Assembly: GCF_024436175.1 (NCBI RefSeq)
Contig: NZ_JANFQP010000002.1
Span: 124,001 to 188,000 of the forward strand
DNA length: 64,000 bases
Direction: 5' to 3'
Source of the DNA: Kaistella montana
GTDB lineage: Bacteria; Bacteroidota; Bacteroidia; Flavobacteriales; Weeksellaceae
In this document: positions 19,892-27,071 of the stretch, in pieces
Position numbering within the stretch: the first letter of the stretch is position 1
Layout of the letters: each line of letters starts with the position of its first letter
Program-made: the position numbers and the translations under genes
The notes under the pieces: generated by a model
What the model was told of the DNA's origin: nothing
Databases searched by the model: none
The model's input: only the letters and a program-made list of their open reading frames with translations

Positions 19892-20248
19892 ATGACAGCC
19901 AAAAAACCCATCAGCAATCCTGAAAATTATTTAAAAGACATCCGTCGCAAAACCAGAAGGATTTTCACGGCGGAACAAAAGATCCTCATTGTGATGGAAG
20001 CCCTTCGGGCAGAAACTTCCATTGCCGAACTCTGCCGCAAGCACGCTATTCAGGAATCTACCTTCTACAAATGGAACAAAGAATTCATTGAAGCTGGTAA
20101 AAAACAACTCTCGGGAGATACTGTTCGCCAAGCAACCGCCGAAGAAGTCTCTCAGCTTCGGGAAGAGAATCGCAAGCTTAAAGAAACGGTTGCCGACCTT
20201 GTCATCCGCTACGACATCGTAAAAAAAAGTTTGGAAATTCTGGAATAA
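19892..20248 (+). CDS. IS3-family transposase OrfA (helix-turn-helix subunit)
   Basis: 118 residues with the HTH_8-type fold of IS3/IS911 OrfA (FTAEQKILIVMEAL, IAELCRKHAIQESTFYKWNK) followed by a C-terminal leucine-zipper-like coiled coil (VSQLREENRKLKETVADLV). Near its end lies a run of eight A followed by G (20221-20229), a canonical -1 slippery site. The -1 frame is open from there through OrfB, so an OrfAB fusion transposase is expected as well as OrfA. Confidence 0.93.
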   Translation: MTAKKPISNPENYLKDIRRKTRRIFTAEQKILIVMEALRAETSIAELCRKHAIQESTFYKWNKEFIEAGKKQLSGDTVRQATAEEVSQLREENRKLKETVADLVIRYDIVKKSLEILE

Positions 20249-20268
20249 CCGAAAAATACAGAAAGTAT

Positions 20269-21252
20269 ATGAGGTTGTTACCTGAAGAAAAACTGGAAAT
20301 CATCCAAATGGTTACCCGTAGTGAAATCGGTGTCAACAGGACACTCAGGGAACTTGGCATTCACAAAAGCACCTTCTACAAGTGGTATAATCTGTACCTT
20401 GAGAAAGGTGAAGCGGGATTTCATTCTTCCCCTTCTTCTGGCAGAAGGCAGTGGAACAGCATTCCTGAAGAAGAGAAAAATCTGGTGGTAGAAATCGCTT
20501 TGAATTATCCTGAACTCTCCAGCAGAGAACTGGCTCATAAAATCACCGATGAGAAGGGCGTATTTATATCAGAATCCAGTGTTTACCGTATTTTAAAGAA
20601 AAGAGGACTGATAACGGCTCCATCACACATCCTGATTTCTGCCTCGAATGAATTTAAAGATAAAACCAATTTTGTTCACGAAATGTGGCAGACGGATTTT
20701 ACTTACTTTAAAATTCTGGGTTGGGGCTGGTACTATCTAAGCACCGTGATTGACGATTTTAGCCGCTATATCGTTCATTGGGAGTTGTGCCGAAATATGA
20801 AGGTGAATGATGTTCAAAGAACCATTGACCGAGCTGTGAAGAAAGCAGGTTTAAGAAAAGGGCAAGTTCCGAAACTTTTGTCGGACAACGGTTCTTGCTA
20901 TATTACCGAGGAATTAAAGGAGTATTTACACGATAATCACGGCATGAAGCAAATCCACGGAAAGCCCGCTCATCCACAGACGCAAGGCAAGATTGAACGC
21001 TACCACAGGACGATGAAAAATGTGGTGAAACTGCATCATTATTGCAGTCCAGAGGAATTGAAATCGGCTTTGGAAGTATTTGTAAACCGCTATAAAAATG
21101 AGCGTTATCACGAATCTTTGAAGAATCTCACTCCAGCGGATGTGTACTTTGGAAGAGCCGATGAAGTGTTGAAAATAAGACAGCAGATAAAATCTGAAAC
21201 TCTAAAAAGAAGAAAAAAGGAATATTACAAAAGAAAATTAATCGAAACCTAA
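20269..21252 (+). CDS. IS3-family transposase OrfB (DDE integrase core)
   Basis: 327 residues. An HTH region (TLRELGIHKSTFYKWYNLYL) is followed by an rve integrase core with the DDE triad in context: WQTDFTYFK (first Asp), SDNGSCY (second Asp) and KIERYHRT (Glu), ending in the conserved LTPADVYFGRA. It catalyses DNA cleavage and strand transfer of the IS. The -1 frame upstream of the ATG has no stop back to the A8G slippery run at 20221, so the main active form is probably the frameshift fusion. The gene looks intact. Confidence 0.95.
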   Translation: MRLLPEEKLEIIQMVTRSEIGVNRTLRELGIHKSTFYKWYNLYLEKGEAGFHSSPSSGRRQWNSIPEEEKNLVVEIALNYPELSSRELAHKITDEKGVFISESSVYRILKKRGLITAPSHILISASNEFKDKTNFVHEMWQTDFTYFKILGWGWYYLSTVIDDFSRYIVHWELCRNMKVNDVQRTIDRAVKKAGLRKGQVPKLLSDNGSCYITEELKEYLHDNHGMKQIHGKPAHPQTQGKIERYHRTMKNVVKLHHYCSPEELKSALEVFVNRYKNERYHESLKNLTPADVYFGRADEVLKIRQQIKSETLKRRKKEYYKRKLIET

Positions 21253-21446
21253 TTTTTTTCTTTTTAAAAGCAAAAAACTAAACTTTAAATTCTATATTTG
21301 AAACAGAAAACACTCTCTAAGAAATAGTACACTTTCTTTTGAAGACATACAAACTGGACTTTATAAATATAAAAAGAACAACGTGAAATCTTTGCCTCAT
21401 AAACTTCAAACCCGCTAATAGAAACACTTTGTTACCCACAGTAGTT

Positions 21447-22040
21447 TTATTCATTTTGTTTGGCTTGCTGAATATTGTGATGAGCAATTAACACGTGAAC
21501 TTTTTCGATTCCATACTCTCTAATTAATCCTGTATTTTGGAAAATAAATTCCTCAATAATCTTTTCACTTCTTTTTTGTTGTGAAAAACTTGCAATTAAT
21601 TCTCCTATAAAATAAAATGGGACATTTATTATTCCTCGGAAAGACAAAAATCCTAAAGTTGCAGTTTTGATATAACTCTTTTTTCGAAGTTGTTTCCCGC
21701 AAGATTCACAAACAATTATTTCAGAATTGAAAGTTGAATCAAGTGCTGAAAGATAATGAATATTAAAACCTTGCACATTGTTAAATTTTTTTCCACATTC
21801 ACTGCATTCAGAGTTTTGAATTTCTTTCTTCAACTTTTGTAATTCAGCGCCTTTGAAAAAGTTTCTTTCTAGTTTTATCCAGTCAAGAAGGTTTTTGTCA
21901 AGATTCCGCCTTAAAATTTCAGACTCAAGAATTGGAATAGCATCCCCACGCAAACTCTTGCTTTCATTCATCGCAAGATTAACTATTTTTTGGTCGTTAA
22001 ATTTCTGGTAGGCTTCGGTTAATTCTTTTGTTGTGAGCAT
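21447..22040 (-). CDS. Protein with CxxC zinc-binding pairs, unknown function
   Basis: About 197 residues from the ATG at 22040. Starts up to 15 codons upstream are open but give an unlikely N-terminus. The N-terminal half is helical. The middle holds two CxxC pairs (CSECGKKF and CESCGKQL) that would bind one zinc ion, followed by a hydrophobic stretch (GIINVPFYFIGELIASF) and a helical tail. I do not recognise the family; a zinc-ribbon membrane-associated protein is a fair description. It lies between the IS right end and the left boundary of the putative integrated element. Confidence 0.6.
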   Translation of the reverse strand: MLTTKELTEAYQKFNDQKIVNLAMNESKSLRGDAIPILESEILRRNLDKNLLDWIKLERNFFKGAELQKLKKEIQNSECSECGKKFNNVQGFNIHYLSALDSTFNSEIIVCESCGKQLRKKSYIKTATLGFLSFRGIINVPFYFIGELIASFSQQKRSEKIIEEFIFQNTGLIREYGIEKVHVLIAHHNIQQAKQNE

Positions 22041-22132
22041 TGTCTTGGTACTATTGCAGGTAACACTCAAATACATGTAATTCATTTGAGAGGTGCTTTA
22101 AACAGGGCTTAATAGTAGATTTATTGGCGGCT

Positions 22133-22157
22133 AAGTACAACATAAGTACAACAAATT
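22133..22157. repeat. Candidate attachment site, left (attL-like)
   Basis: AAGTACAACATAAGTACAAC followed by AAATT. It matches 53998-54023 in the same orientation, with one base missing and two or three mismatches. It consists of two AGTACAACA units 11 bp apart and touches the stop codon of the thermonuclease gene. Confidence 0.5.
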
Positions 22158-22713
22158 AAAAATGTTCTATAAAACTGTAAATAACTTTCTTTTGCTTTTG
22201 GGCTTGGAAACAAATATACTGAAAATAAGGTAATTGAGCGCAAAAATATGAATTTGCTGCTTTTGCCCATCCGTTTAGTAATATTAGTTCATTCAGACAT
22301 TCGCCGGAAGGCAGAATAACATACGCCAGATCCCTTAGCCAAAAATCTGTGCGGTTCTTTGGTTCGGTGAGCAAGGTGATTCGTGTGCCTGGCGGACATA
22401 CATTCAAAACATAGTCCAGGGATTGCAGTCCGAGGTTTTGCAGTATGGAGGCAGGCGCACCGCTTTTCGCTTCATCCTCGCGCATCTTTCTTGATAAATG
22501 AACTTCCGGTGCATCCAAACCATAAAGTCTTATTTCACGCCTTTGCTGTGTGAATTCCTGTTTCACTTTTAAACTGTCTCCGTCCAAGACTTCTTCCACA
22601 ATCCAAAATGGCTGGACATGGATGTTTTTAATCTGAAAATATTTTGCGGACGGATTTCCTGTTGTGCTGCCTTCCATTTCGTTAAGGCTTACACTAATTG
22701 CATTGTATTTCAT
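22156..22713 (-). CDS. Thermonuclease (SNase)-family nuclease
   Basis: 185 residues with the staphylococcal-nuclease fold signatures: VLDGDSLKV (42-50, Asp ligand), IRLYGLDAPEV with Arg62, Asp67 and Glu70 matching the SNase catalytic Arg/Asp/Glu, and LRDLAYVILPSGECLNELIL with the second Arg. There is no signal peptide, so it appears intracellular, unusual for a secreted-nuclease family but common on mobile elements. It is the first gene inside the left boundary repeat and is divergent from the 22822 gene. A role in element biology or defence is inference. Confidence 0.85.
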   Translation of the reverse strand: MKYNAISVSLNEMEGSTTGNPSAKYFQIKNIHVQPFWIVEEVLDGDSLKVKQEFTQQRREIRLYGLDAPEVHLSRKMREDEAKSGAPASILQNLGLQSLDYVLNVCPPGTRITLLTEPKNRTDFWLRDLAYVILPSGECLNELILLNGWAKAANSYFCAQLPYFQYICFQAQKQKKVIYSFIEHF

Positions 22714-22743
22714 TGATTTACAGTATTTTAACTATTGTTTTTT

Positions 22744-22751
22744 CAAAGTTA
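22744..22751 (-). promoter_or_regulatory. Possible -7 element (TAACTTTG) for the thermonuclease gene
   Basis: Fits the Bacteroidetes TAnnTTTG -7 consensus about 30 bp upstream of the ATG. The -33 element is not convincing. A perfect TGTCTAGACA palindrome lies nearby at 22770-22779 in the divergent promoter region. Confidence 0.3.
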
Positions 22752-22821
22752 ATAAATGAAATTTGTATCTGTCTAGACAACAGTGTTTTTCTCTCTTTTC
22801 TAATTTTTAAAATTTAAAACA

Positions 22822-23625
22822 ATGGCAAGACAAAAAGGCCTTATGAAATACGTCGGAACAATCGGTGACGTTAGGCATTTTAAAATCAAAGGTCAGGAAG
22901 GATTTTTCGCCGGTATGGTCGGCGGTCCAACTGCACAGCAGGTGCACTCTGCACCGGAGTTCGAAAGAACACGCGAAAATATGAACGAATTTGGCGGTTG
23001 CGCCAAGGTCGGTAAATCGTTAAGAACGGCTCTCTCCGCTCTTATGGGAAAATTTACGGATCCACAGGTAACCGGTCGTTTAACTTCTATCATGAAGAAA
23101 ATCAATCTGGAGGACGGTACCGAAGCCAGAGGTTACCGAAAAGTTGAAGTGTCCACTCAGAGGAATTATCTGCTTGGATTTGAATTCAACAAAAACCTTT
23201 CTATCTCCGGTATTTTTAATGCTCCTTACGACATCGAGCCGGATGCAGGAAGAACTTCTTCAGATTTTATCGTTGCAGCTTTTAATCCTGCTGATCTGAT
23301 TACTGCTCCGTCAGGTGCAACTCATTTCAGACTGATTAACGCGATTTCGGTTCTTTCTGATTTTTCTTACAATCCGACCACAGGAACATACGAACCTGAT
23401 GACATGGTGAACAATGAGCTGACCAACATCGCTTATTCGCCGTACATTCCGTTGGATGTTCCTTATGCAGGTGATACCATTACAGCAACATTTCCGGGTG
23501 CTCCTGTTTTGGACAATAAAGTTTCGGTGGTTCAGTGTATCGGAATTGAGTTTTTCCAGGAAGTCAACGGAAACCACTATCCGTTCGCGAGTGGAAACTG
23601 TCTCAAAATCGAGGAAGTTTTTTAG
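22822..23625 (+). CDS. Phage-like protein of unknown function, possible structural protein
   Basis: 267 residues that I do not recognise as a named family. The N-terminus MARQKGLMKYVGTIGDVRHF is basic. Next comes a helical region (residues 50-95), and the C-terminal 160 residues look beta-sandwich-like (ISVLSDFSYNPTTGTY, DVPYAGDTITATFPG). No signal peptide, membrane segment or catalytic motif is visible. It has its own strong terminator 17 bp after the stop, so it is expressed apart from the genes that follow. That layout suits an abundant structural protein. It sits directly upstream of a DUF5675 gene and two small membrane-protein genes, a layout reminiscent of phage structural and lysis genes. 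Confidence 0.55.
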   Translation: MARQKGLMKYVGTIGDVRHFKIKGQEGFFAGMVGGPTAQQVHSAPEFERTRENMNEFGGCAKVGKSLRTALSALMGKFTDPQVTGRLTSIMKKINLEDGTEARGYRKVEVSTQRNYLLGFEFNKNLSISGIFNAPYDIEPDAGRTSSDFIVAAFNPADLITAPSGATHFRLINAISVLSDFSYNPTTGTYEPDDMVNNELTNIAYSPYIPLDVPYAGDTITATFPGAPVLDNKVSVVQCIGIEFFQEVNGNHYPFASGNCLKIEEVF

Positions 23626-23641
23626 GAAAACAACTTCTAAG

Positions 23642-23669
23642 GCCTTCCCAAACCGGGAAGGCTTTTTTG
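23642..23669 (+). terminator. Strong terminator after the 267-residue gene
   Basis: GCCTTCCC / GGGAAGGC stem with a 5-nt loop followed by TTTTTTGTTT, 17 bp after the stop codon. It isolates the 22822 gene from the downstream DUF5675 operon, or attenuates read-through into it. Confidence 0.85.
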
Positions 23670-23693
23670 TTTAATCTCCAAATCTTACAAAAA

Positions 23694-24146
23694 ATGAAAG
23701 CAAAAATAATCAGGGTTGCACAGGGCAAAAACTCTACGCTTTCCCATCTCTACATTGACGGCATTTTTCAGTGCTTTCTGCTTGAAGATAAAATCAGAGC
23801 CGTTAAGATAATGAAGCAAACTGCCATTCCGGAAGGTGTTTTTAAACTCCGTCTTAATACCTGGGGAGGAATGAACAAGACCTATTTTCCGAAATATGGA
23901 CCAATCCATAAAGGAATGATTGAAATTGCCGATCTTCCAACATTCAGCTCGGTTTACATTCACGTTGGAAATACGATTGAACATACGGCAGGATGTCCGC
24001 TTGTCGGACTTTCCTATATCAGGAAGGACGGCGATTATCAGGTTCTGCAGAGCGTGGACGCTTACAAACAGGTTTACAGAAAACTGTATGAAGTGGCAAC
24101 CGAAAAGGATAATCAGATTGAAATCAGTAACAATTTTCAATTCTAA
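23694..24146 (+). CDS. DUF5675-family protein
   Basis: 150 residues from the ATG at 23694; the frame is open 9 codons further upstream but would start inside the terminator. The sequence matches my memory of DUF5675: STLSHLYIDGIFQCFLLED near residue 16, IPEGVFKLRLN near 42, and YIHVGNTIEHTAGCPLVG near 90 with a conserved His and Cys. The H...C arrangement recalls L,D-transpeptidase/YkuD-like folds, and family members are frequent in phages, so a peptidoglycan-active lysis role is plausible but not proven. It is followed 3 bp later by a small membrane-protein gene. Confidence 0.65.
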   Translation: MKAKIIRVAQGKNSTLSHLYIDGIFQCFLLEDKIRAVKIMKQTAIPEGVFKLRLNTWGGMNKTYFPKYGPIHKGMIEIADLPTFSSVYIHVGNTIEHTAGCPLVGLSYIRKDGDYQVLQSVDAYKQVYRKLYEVATEKDNQIEISNNFQF

Positions 24147-24149
24147 AAA

Positions 24150-24422
24150 ATGGCACTAATGGAAAATGAAATCACAGTGAGCGTGTTCTTTGGTTTTATC
24201 AGTAGTGTTCTTTTGGCGGTAGTCGCATACTTTATACGGCAACTGCACACCGACTTTAAAAGTATGGAAAAGGATATGTCGGAAGTCAAGACAATGGCAC
24301 TGGTCATCAAAACCGAGTTTAAGAACAGTTACGATCTTCTCAATCAGAAGGTTGAATATTTGGAACAAAGAATCAATAAAATCGAGTTGAATCAAATTAA
24401 AAATCAAGACAATGAAAAATAG
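24150..24422 (+). CDS. Small membrane protein with coiled coil (holin-like position)
   Basis: 90 residues. One N-terminal transmembrane segment (VSVFFGFISSVLLAVVAYFI, residues 10-29) is followed by a charged coiled coil (MEKDMSEVKTM, LNQKVEYLEQRINKIE). It starts 3 bp after the DUF5675 gene and overlaps the next gene by 11 bp. The architecture resembles small phage holin- or spanin-associated proteins, but single-pass coiled-coil proteins have many roles. Confidence 0.6.
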   Translation: MALMENEITVSVFFGFISSVLLAVVAYFIRQLHTDFKSMEKDMSEVKTMALVIKTEFKNSYDLLNQKVEYLEQRINKIELNQIKNQDNEK

Positions 24423-24708
24423 AAATTTAAACTTAGTGGATCGCGTATTGGAACCAACGCCAAAATGGTTCAGAATTGTTAGAAATCTTGGACTGGCTTT
24501 ATCAGCAGTTGGCGGTGTTCTTGTGGCTGCTCCGGTGGCTCTTCCTGCAGCAGTCGTTTCCGTCGGTGGGTATTTGCTTCTGAGCGGAACGATTATTGGC
24601 GCGGTTAGTCAGACAGCAATAAGCCAGGAAGAATATGGCGACAGAAACTGGAAATCCCGGGAAAATTCATCGGAAAATTCACCAGGTGAGTCAGGAAATC
24701 AGCCATAG
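24412..24708 (+). CDS. Small membrane protein with two hydrophobic segments
   Basis: 98 residues. After a basic/aromatic N-terminus (PKWFRIVRN) come two adjacent Gly/Ala-rich hydrophobic segments (about 26-46 and 48-68; LALSAVGGVLVAAPVALPA, VGGYLLLSGTIIGAVS), then a hydrophilic Ser/Asn/Glu tail. It overlaps the previous gene by 11 bp and is followed by a terminator, so it is the last gene of the cassette. A membrane-permeabilising role is inferred from the context. Confidence 0.6.
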   Translation: MKNRNLNLVDRVLEPTPKWFRIVRNLGLALSAVGGVLVAAPVALPAAVVSVGGYLLLSGTIIGAVSQTAISQEEYGDRNWKSRENSSENSPGESGNQP

Positions 24709-24740
24709 TCAGGTGCTTAACTTCAACGAAAATTATTCAG

Positions 24741-24772
24741 GCCGGTTCAAAAGACCGGCTTTATTATTTGCT
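24741..24772 (+). terminator. Terminator of the DUF5675 cassette
   Basis: GCCGGT / ACCGGC stem with an 8-nt loop followed by TTTATTATTT, 32 bp after the stop of the 98-residue gene. Confidence 0.7.
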
Positions 24773-24933
24773 TTCCTCAGTTTGCACTGTTTGCTATAAA
24801 GGGGCGAAATATGTATGCTTTATGTTGCGCTTATCGGTTAAATCAGGGTGAATCAAGTCAAAGTCAGGGTGTGGAAAAATTAGCGAGGGCATCCGGCGGC
24901 TGGTCGGCGCGTTAAAATTTGGGAAGCCGGGCA

Positions 24934-24961
24934 AATAAAAAACTTCCCGAAGGAAGTTTTT
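24934..24961 (-). terminator. Terminator of the 24967-25392 gene
   Basis: AAAAACTTCC / GGAAGTTTTT stem with a short loop immediately 3' of the minus-strand gene, giving a U run in its transcript. Confidence 0.75.
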
Positions 24962-24966
24962 GAATT

Positions 24967-25392
24967 TTACATTGTTAAATAATACCTGCGAACTAACGAA
25001 TGCCGCAGTTCCTGAATGGCTTTGGACTGCTCTTGGATCTTCTGCTCCAGTTCCCAGGTGGATTTGATTTTGTTAACCATTTCCGGGTTTCTAGTTGCTT
25101 TTTCAATGCCGGGTTGAATCCATTGCAAAAGCAGTTTTTTCAAGTCTGAAAGGCGAAGCATTTCAATGACTGAGCCGCAAAGGTGCGGGTGAAAGAAACC
25201 GTTTTTCCAGAGGGCGTAAAAGGTCCAGTAAACGGTTTCAATTTCTTCGGGACTGCTGCAATAAAAAATAAAGCAGTTCGGGCAGGGTTCAAACATTGGT
25301 TTTCCTGCGTTTCTCCCTCTTGAAAGGATGTAAAGAGCCGTTTTCGGGGCTGGACTGTGAACTGAGTAAGTGCGTACTTTGTGTTGAAGCAT
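24967..25392 (-). CDS. Mobile-element-associated protein, possibly DUF6943
   Basis: 141 residues. A beta/loop N-terminal region contains a conserved-looking block FEPCPNCFIFYCSS (CxxC near residues 37-40) and LYILSRGRNAGKP. An aromatic-rich segment (YWTFYALWKNGFF) and a C-terminal coiled coil (WELEQKIQEQSKAIQELRHS) follow. It resembles a small protein common on flavobacterial genomic islands that I recall as DUF6943, but I hold that name loosely. It has its own terminator, and its 5' side faces the long structured non-coding region. Confidence 0.6.
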   Translation of the reverse strand: MLQHKVRTYSVHSPAPKTALYILSRGRNAGKPMFEPCPNCFIFYCSSPEEIETVYWTFYALWKNGFFHPHLCGSVIEMLRLSDLKKLLLQWIQPGIEKATRNPEMVNKIKSTWELEQKIQEQSKAIQELRHSLVRRYYLTM

Positions 25393-25432
25393 AATTTTGG
25401 TTTAAAAAATTTTGCTCCGCGAAAAATTTTTC

Positions 25433-25625
25433 AAAAGAAAAAAAAGAAAAAAAAGAAAGTGCTCCACCCTCGTGGAAGGAAAATGCGATGCAATATTTTT
25501 TTGCAAAAAGTATTGCCGTATTTTATTTCACGGAAATAGTTTTTGCAAAAAACCGTTTACGGCTTGATATTGTCAGCACATTTTCCTGACAACAGAACTT
25601 TACTTTCTTTTTTTTTATTTTTTCT
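25433..25625. repeat. Nested inverted-repeat block with two TTTTTGCAAAAA palindromes
   Basis: Outer arms: A-rich AAAAAAAAGAAAGT ending at 25460 and T-rich ACTTTCTTTTTTTTT from 25602. Middle arms: AGGAAAATG (25477-25485) and CATTTTCCT (25579-25587). Inside are two identical 12-bp palindromes TTTTTGCAAAAA at 25498-25509 and 25540-25551, 42 bp apart, about four helical turns. This suggests a cruciform or multi-site protein-binding region. Confidence 0.65.
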
Positions 25626-26375
25626 TGGTGCCTGATCCTCGATTGAGGCGCAATCAAGGCTGTGGGAAGAATGGGAAAAGACAGGTGCATAGTGCTGTGA
25701 ATACTTGGAACAGTGCTATGCTCCTGTGCGCGGTGACGGAAGTGTATAGACGCCTGGAATGAAACGGCCCATCAAGTCCGCGAAGGGAAAGGCGGCTATA
25801 GACTGGAGGAACTTGGGAAGGTGTTGGCAAAACGGGGAAAAACACTCGCAGGAAAATGGTGCTTTACATCAGAGGCAAGATACGAGAACCGAAACTCAAG
25901 ACGGAATGGTAACAAGCGGCTGCAAAGACTGTGGTATGGAATGCTGAAAGAAAATGCTTTGCTTGGGAATTTTCAGCACGCGCCACAAACACAATACAAA
26001 CCTTTGCCTATGAAACCAAAGTGTTTTTGGTGTGTGATGAAAATAATGGAATGGAAAAAGCAATTTTGCGAATGACCTTGTTTATTCTTTTTAATGGAAT
26101 TCGCGAAATGCTAATGCATTTTCTTCAGTATGGAATACGACTGTGCGCGGTGACGAAAGCGACTGTATTGCCACTAAACTTTTCCGCTAAAAAAAAGCAA
26201 TACAGTGGCTGAAGGAACTGGCTAAATCCCCAAACTCTCTGCACCATTTTTCTGCATCCTTGAATGGGTGGCGGGGATAATGTAGGTTTTCGATTGGGAA
26301 ACTGCCCGTGTAAATTATAACTGCACTGGCGGCTGGAAGGCGGTGGCTCCTGAGGGCTTGCCCGAAGGAAAGGAA

Positions 26376-26501
26376 AGCATTTTACATAATCTCAAATTAT
26401 AGGCACATATGATGCTGGTTTGCACGTAAGGGAGCCTGCGGACTGGAGGGCAACGTTGTAGCGGTTGGCAAGTGCGTATAATTTCGATTATGTAACTTGC
26501 T
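26376..26501. repeat. 31-bp imperfect inverted repeat around a 65-bp centre
   Basis: Left arm 26376-26406 (core ACATAATC...AAATTATAGGCAC) and right arm 26472-26501 (GTGCGTATAATTTCGATTAT), mutually reverse-complementary with a few mismatches and one bulge. It lies 30 bp downstream of the PIN gene. It could be a large hairpin terminator, a small RNA or a miniature-element relic. Confidence 0.55.
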
Positions 26502-26531
26502 GTGGCAGAGCGGGGATAATTGATAACAATT

Positions 26532-27071
26532 TTAAACAATTGTAATCACATCAATTTTTTGAGCAACCGTCTTTAAATCTCCGTCGTTAGACACCATTTT
26601 GTAGTTATTCAAACGGCAAACTTCGGTAAAATAACTGTCGTTAAAATCAATATTCTCAAAATCCTGGTAAATATTCGTGAAATCCAAATTATGAAAACTG
26701 TCACCAACTCTAATCAAATTTGGCAGTGCAAGTATTTTGTTTAAAAGAAGTTTGATCGAGTTCACGGAATTTTTATACTCAGCAGTGCCTACAAAATCTT
26801 TCTTAAAATCTTTTCCATAAAAGTTATTGCTTTCTTTCCATTGATTAAAATCTCTGCGGAGGAGAACGTTAGAAAATTCAGAAAATACTAATGATGTAGA
26901 ATAAATAGAGTTATTTCGCTGTAGGATATCCGCAAAAAGCGCAGAATAAATTTTCTGTTCTTTAATTTGAAAATTGGCTACTGTTCCAAATAACAGCAAC
27001 CAAATATTTGTATCAAAAAAATATTGGTCTGAAAAACTAATTTTGTGATTATCAATATTAACTACCGCCAT
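26532..27071 (-). CDS. PIN-domain nuclease-like protein
   Basis: About 179 residues from the ATG at 27071, which overlaps the upstream STAS-like gene by 14 bp; a start 35 codons earlier would sit deep inside that gene. PIN features in order: YFFDTNIWLL (first Asp), SLVFSEFSNVLLRRD (Glu) and NDSYFTEVCRLNNYKMVSND (two late Asp). These acidic residues bind metal for RNA or DNA cleavage. PIN proteins are usually toxins or effectors, but here no VapB-like antitoxin is adjacent; the partner genes are STAS-like and GHKL-ATPase genes. It is the last gene of the operon. Confidence 0.75.
   Translation of the reverse strand: MAVVNIDNHKISFSDQYFFDTNIWLLLFGTVANFQIKEQKIYSALFADILQRNNSIYSTSLVFSEFSNVLLRRDFNQWKESNNFYGKDFKKDFVGTAEYKNSVNSIKLLLNKILALPNLIRVGDSFHNLDFTNIYQDFENIDFNDSYFTEVCRLNNYKMVSNDGDLKTVAQKIDVITIV

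Larger units (their letters stand above)
19811..21335 (+). mobile_element. IS3-family (IS150-group) insertion sequence, apparently intact
   Basis: Carries overlapping-frame orfA and orfB, and terminal inverted repeats: left AAAGTGTACT (19811-19820) with AGTGTTTTC (19842-19850), matched at the right by AGTACACTTT (21326-21335) with GAAAACACT (21306-21314). Ends starting TGTACT are characteristic of the IS150 group. The exact boundary is uncertain by a few bases, and I see no clear target-site duplication. Confidence 0.85.
25393..26531. other. 1.1-kb non-coding, structured region
   Basis: No believable gene: open frames here overlap in all frames and have no protein-like composition. It contains nested inverted repeats (25433-25625), a hairpin-prone stretch at 25687-25721, an 18-bp near-repeat TGTGCGCGGTGACGgAAG / TGTGCGCGGTGACGaAAG (25725-25742 and 26142-26159), and a 31-bp imperfect inverted repeat (26376-26406 with 26472-26501). 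Candidates are an origin of transfer or replication, or a large structured RNA. The sequence alone does not decide. Confidence 0.55.

Noticed and set aside
19811-21335. Target-site duplication around the IS
   Set aside because: The bases flanking the TGTACT ends (AAAG and CTTT) are inverted, not direct, copies and simply extend the terminal repeat.
25654-26212. Four overlapping open frames of 60-95 codons on both strands in the non-coding region
   Set aside because: They overlap in different frames, have no protein-like composition or family motif and cover the structured repeats; I treat the region as non-coding.
26222-26531. Integron attC-like site
   Set aside because: GTTGGCA-like words occur near an inverted repeat, but no integron integrase, cassette series or proper paired core sites are present.
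25393-26531. Group II intron
   Set aside because: A GTGCG-type word is present, but there is no reverse transcriptase frame and no recognisable domain V.
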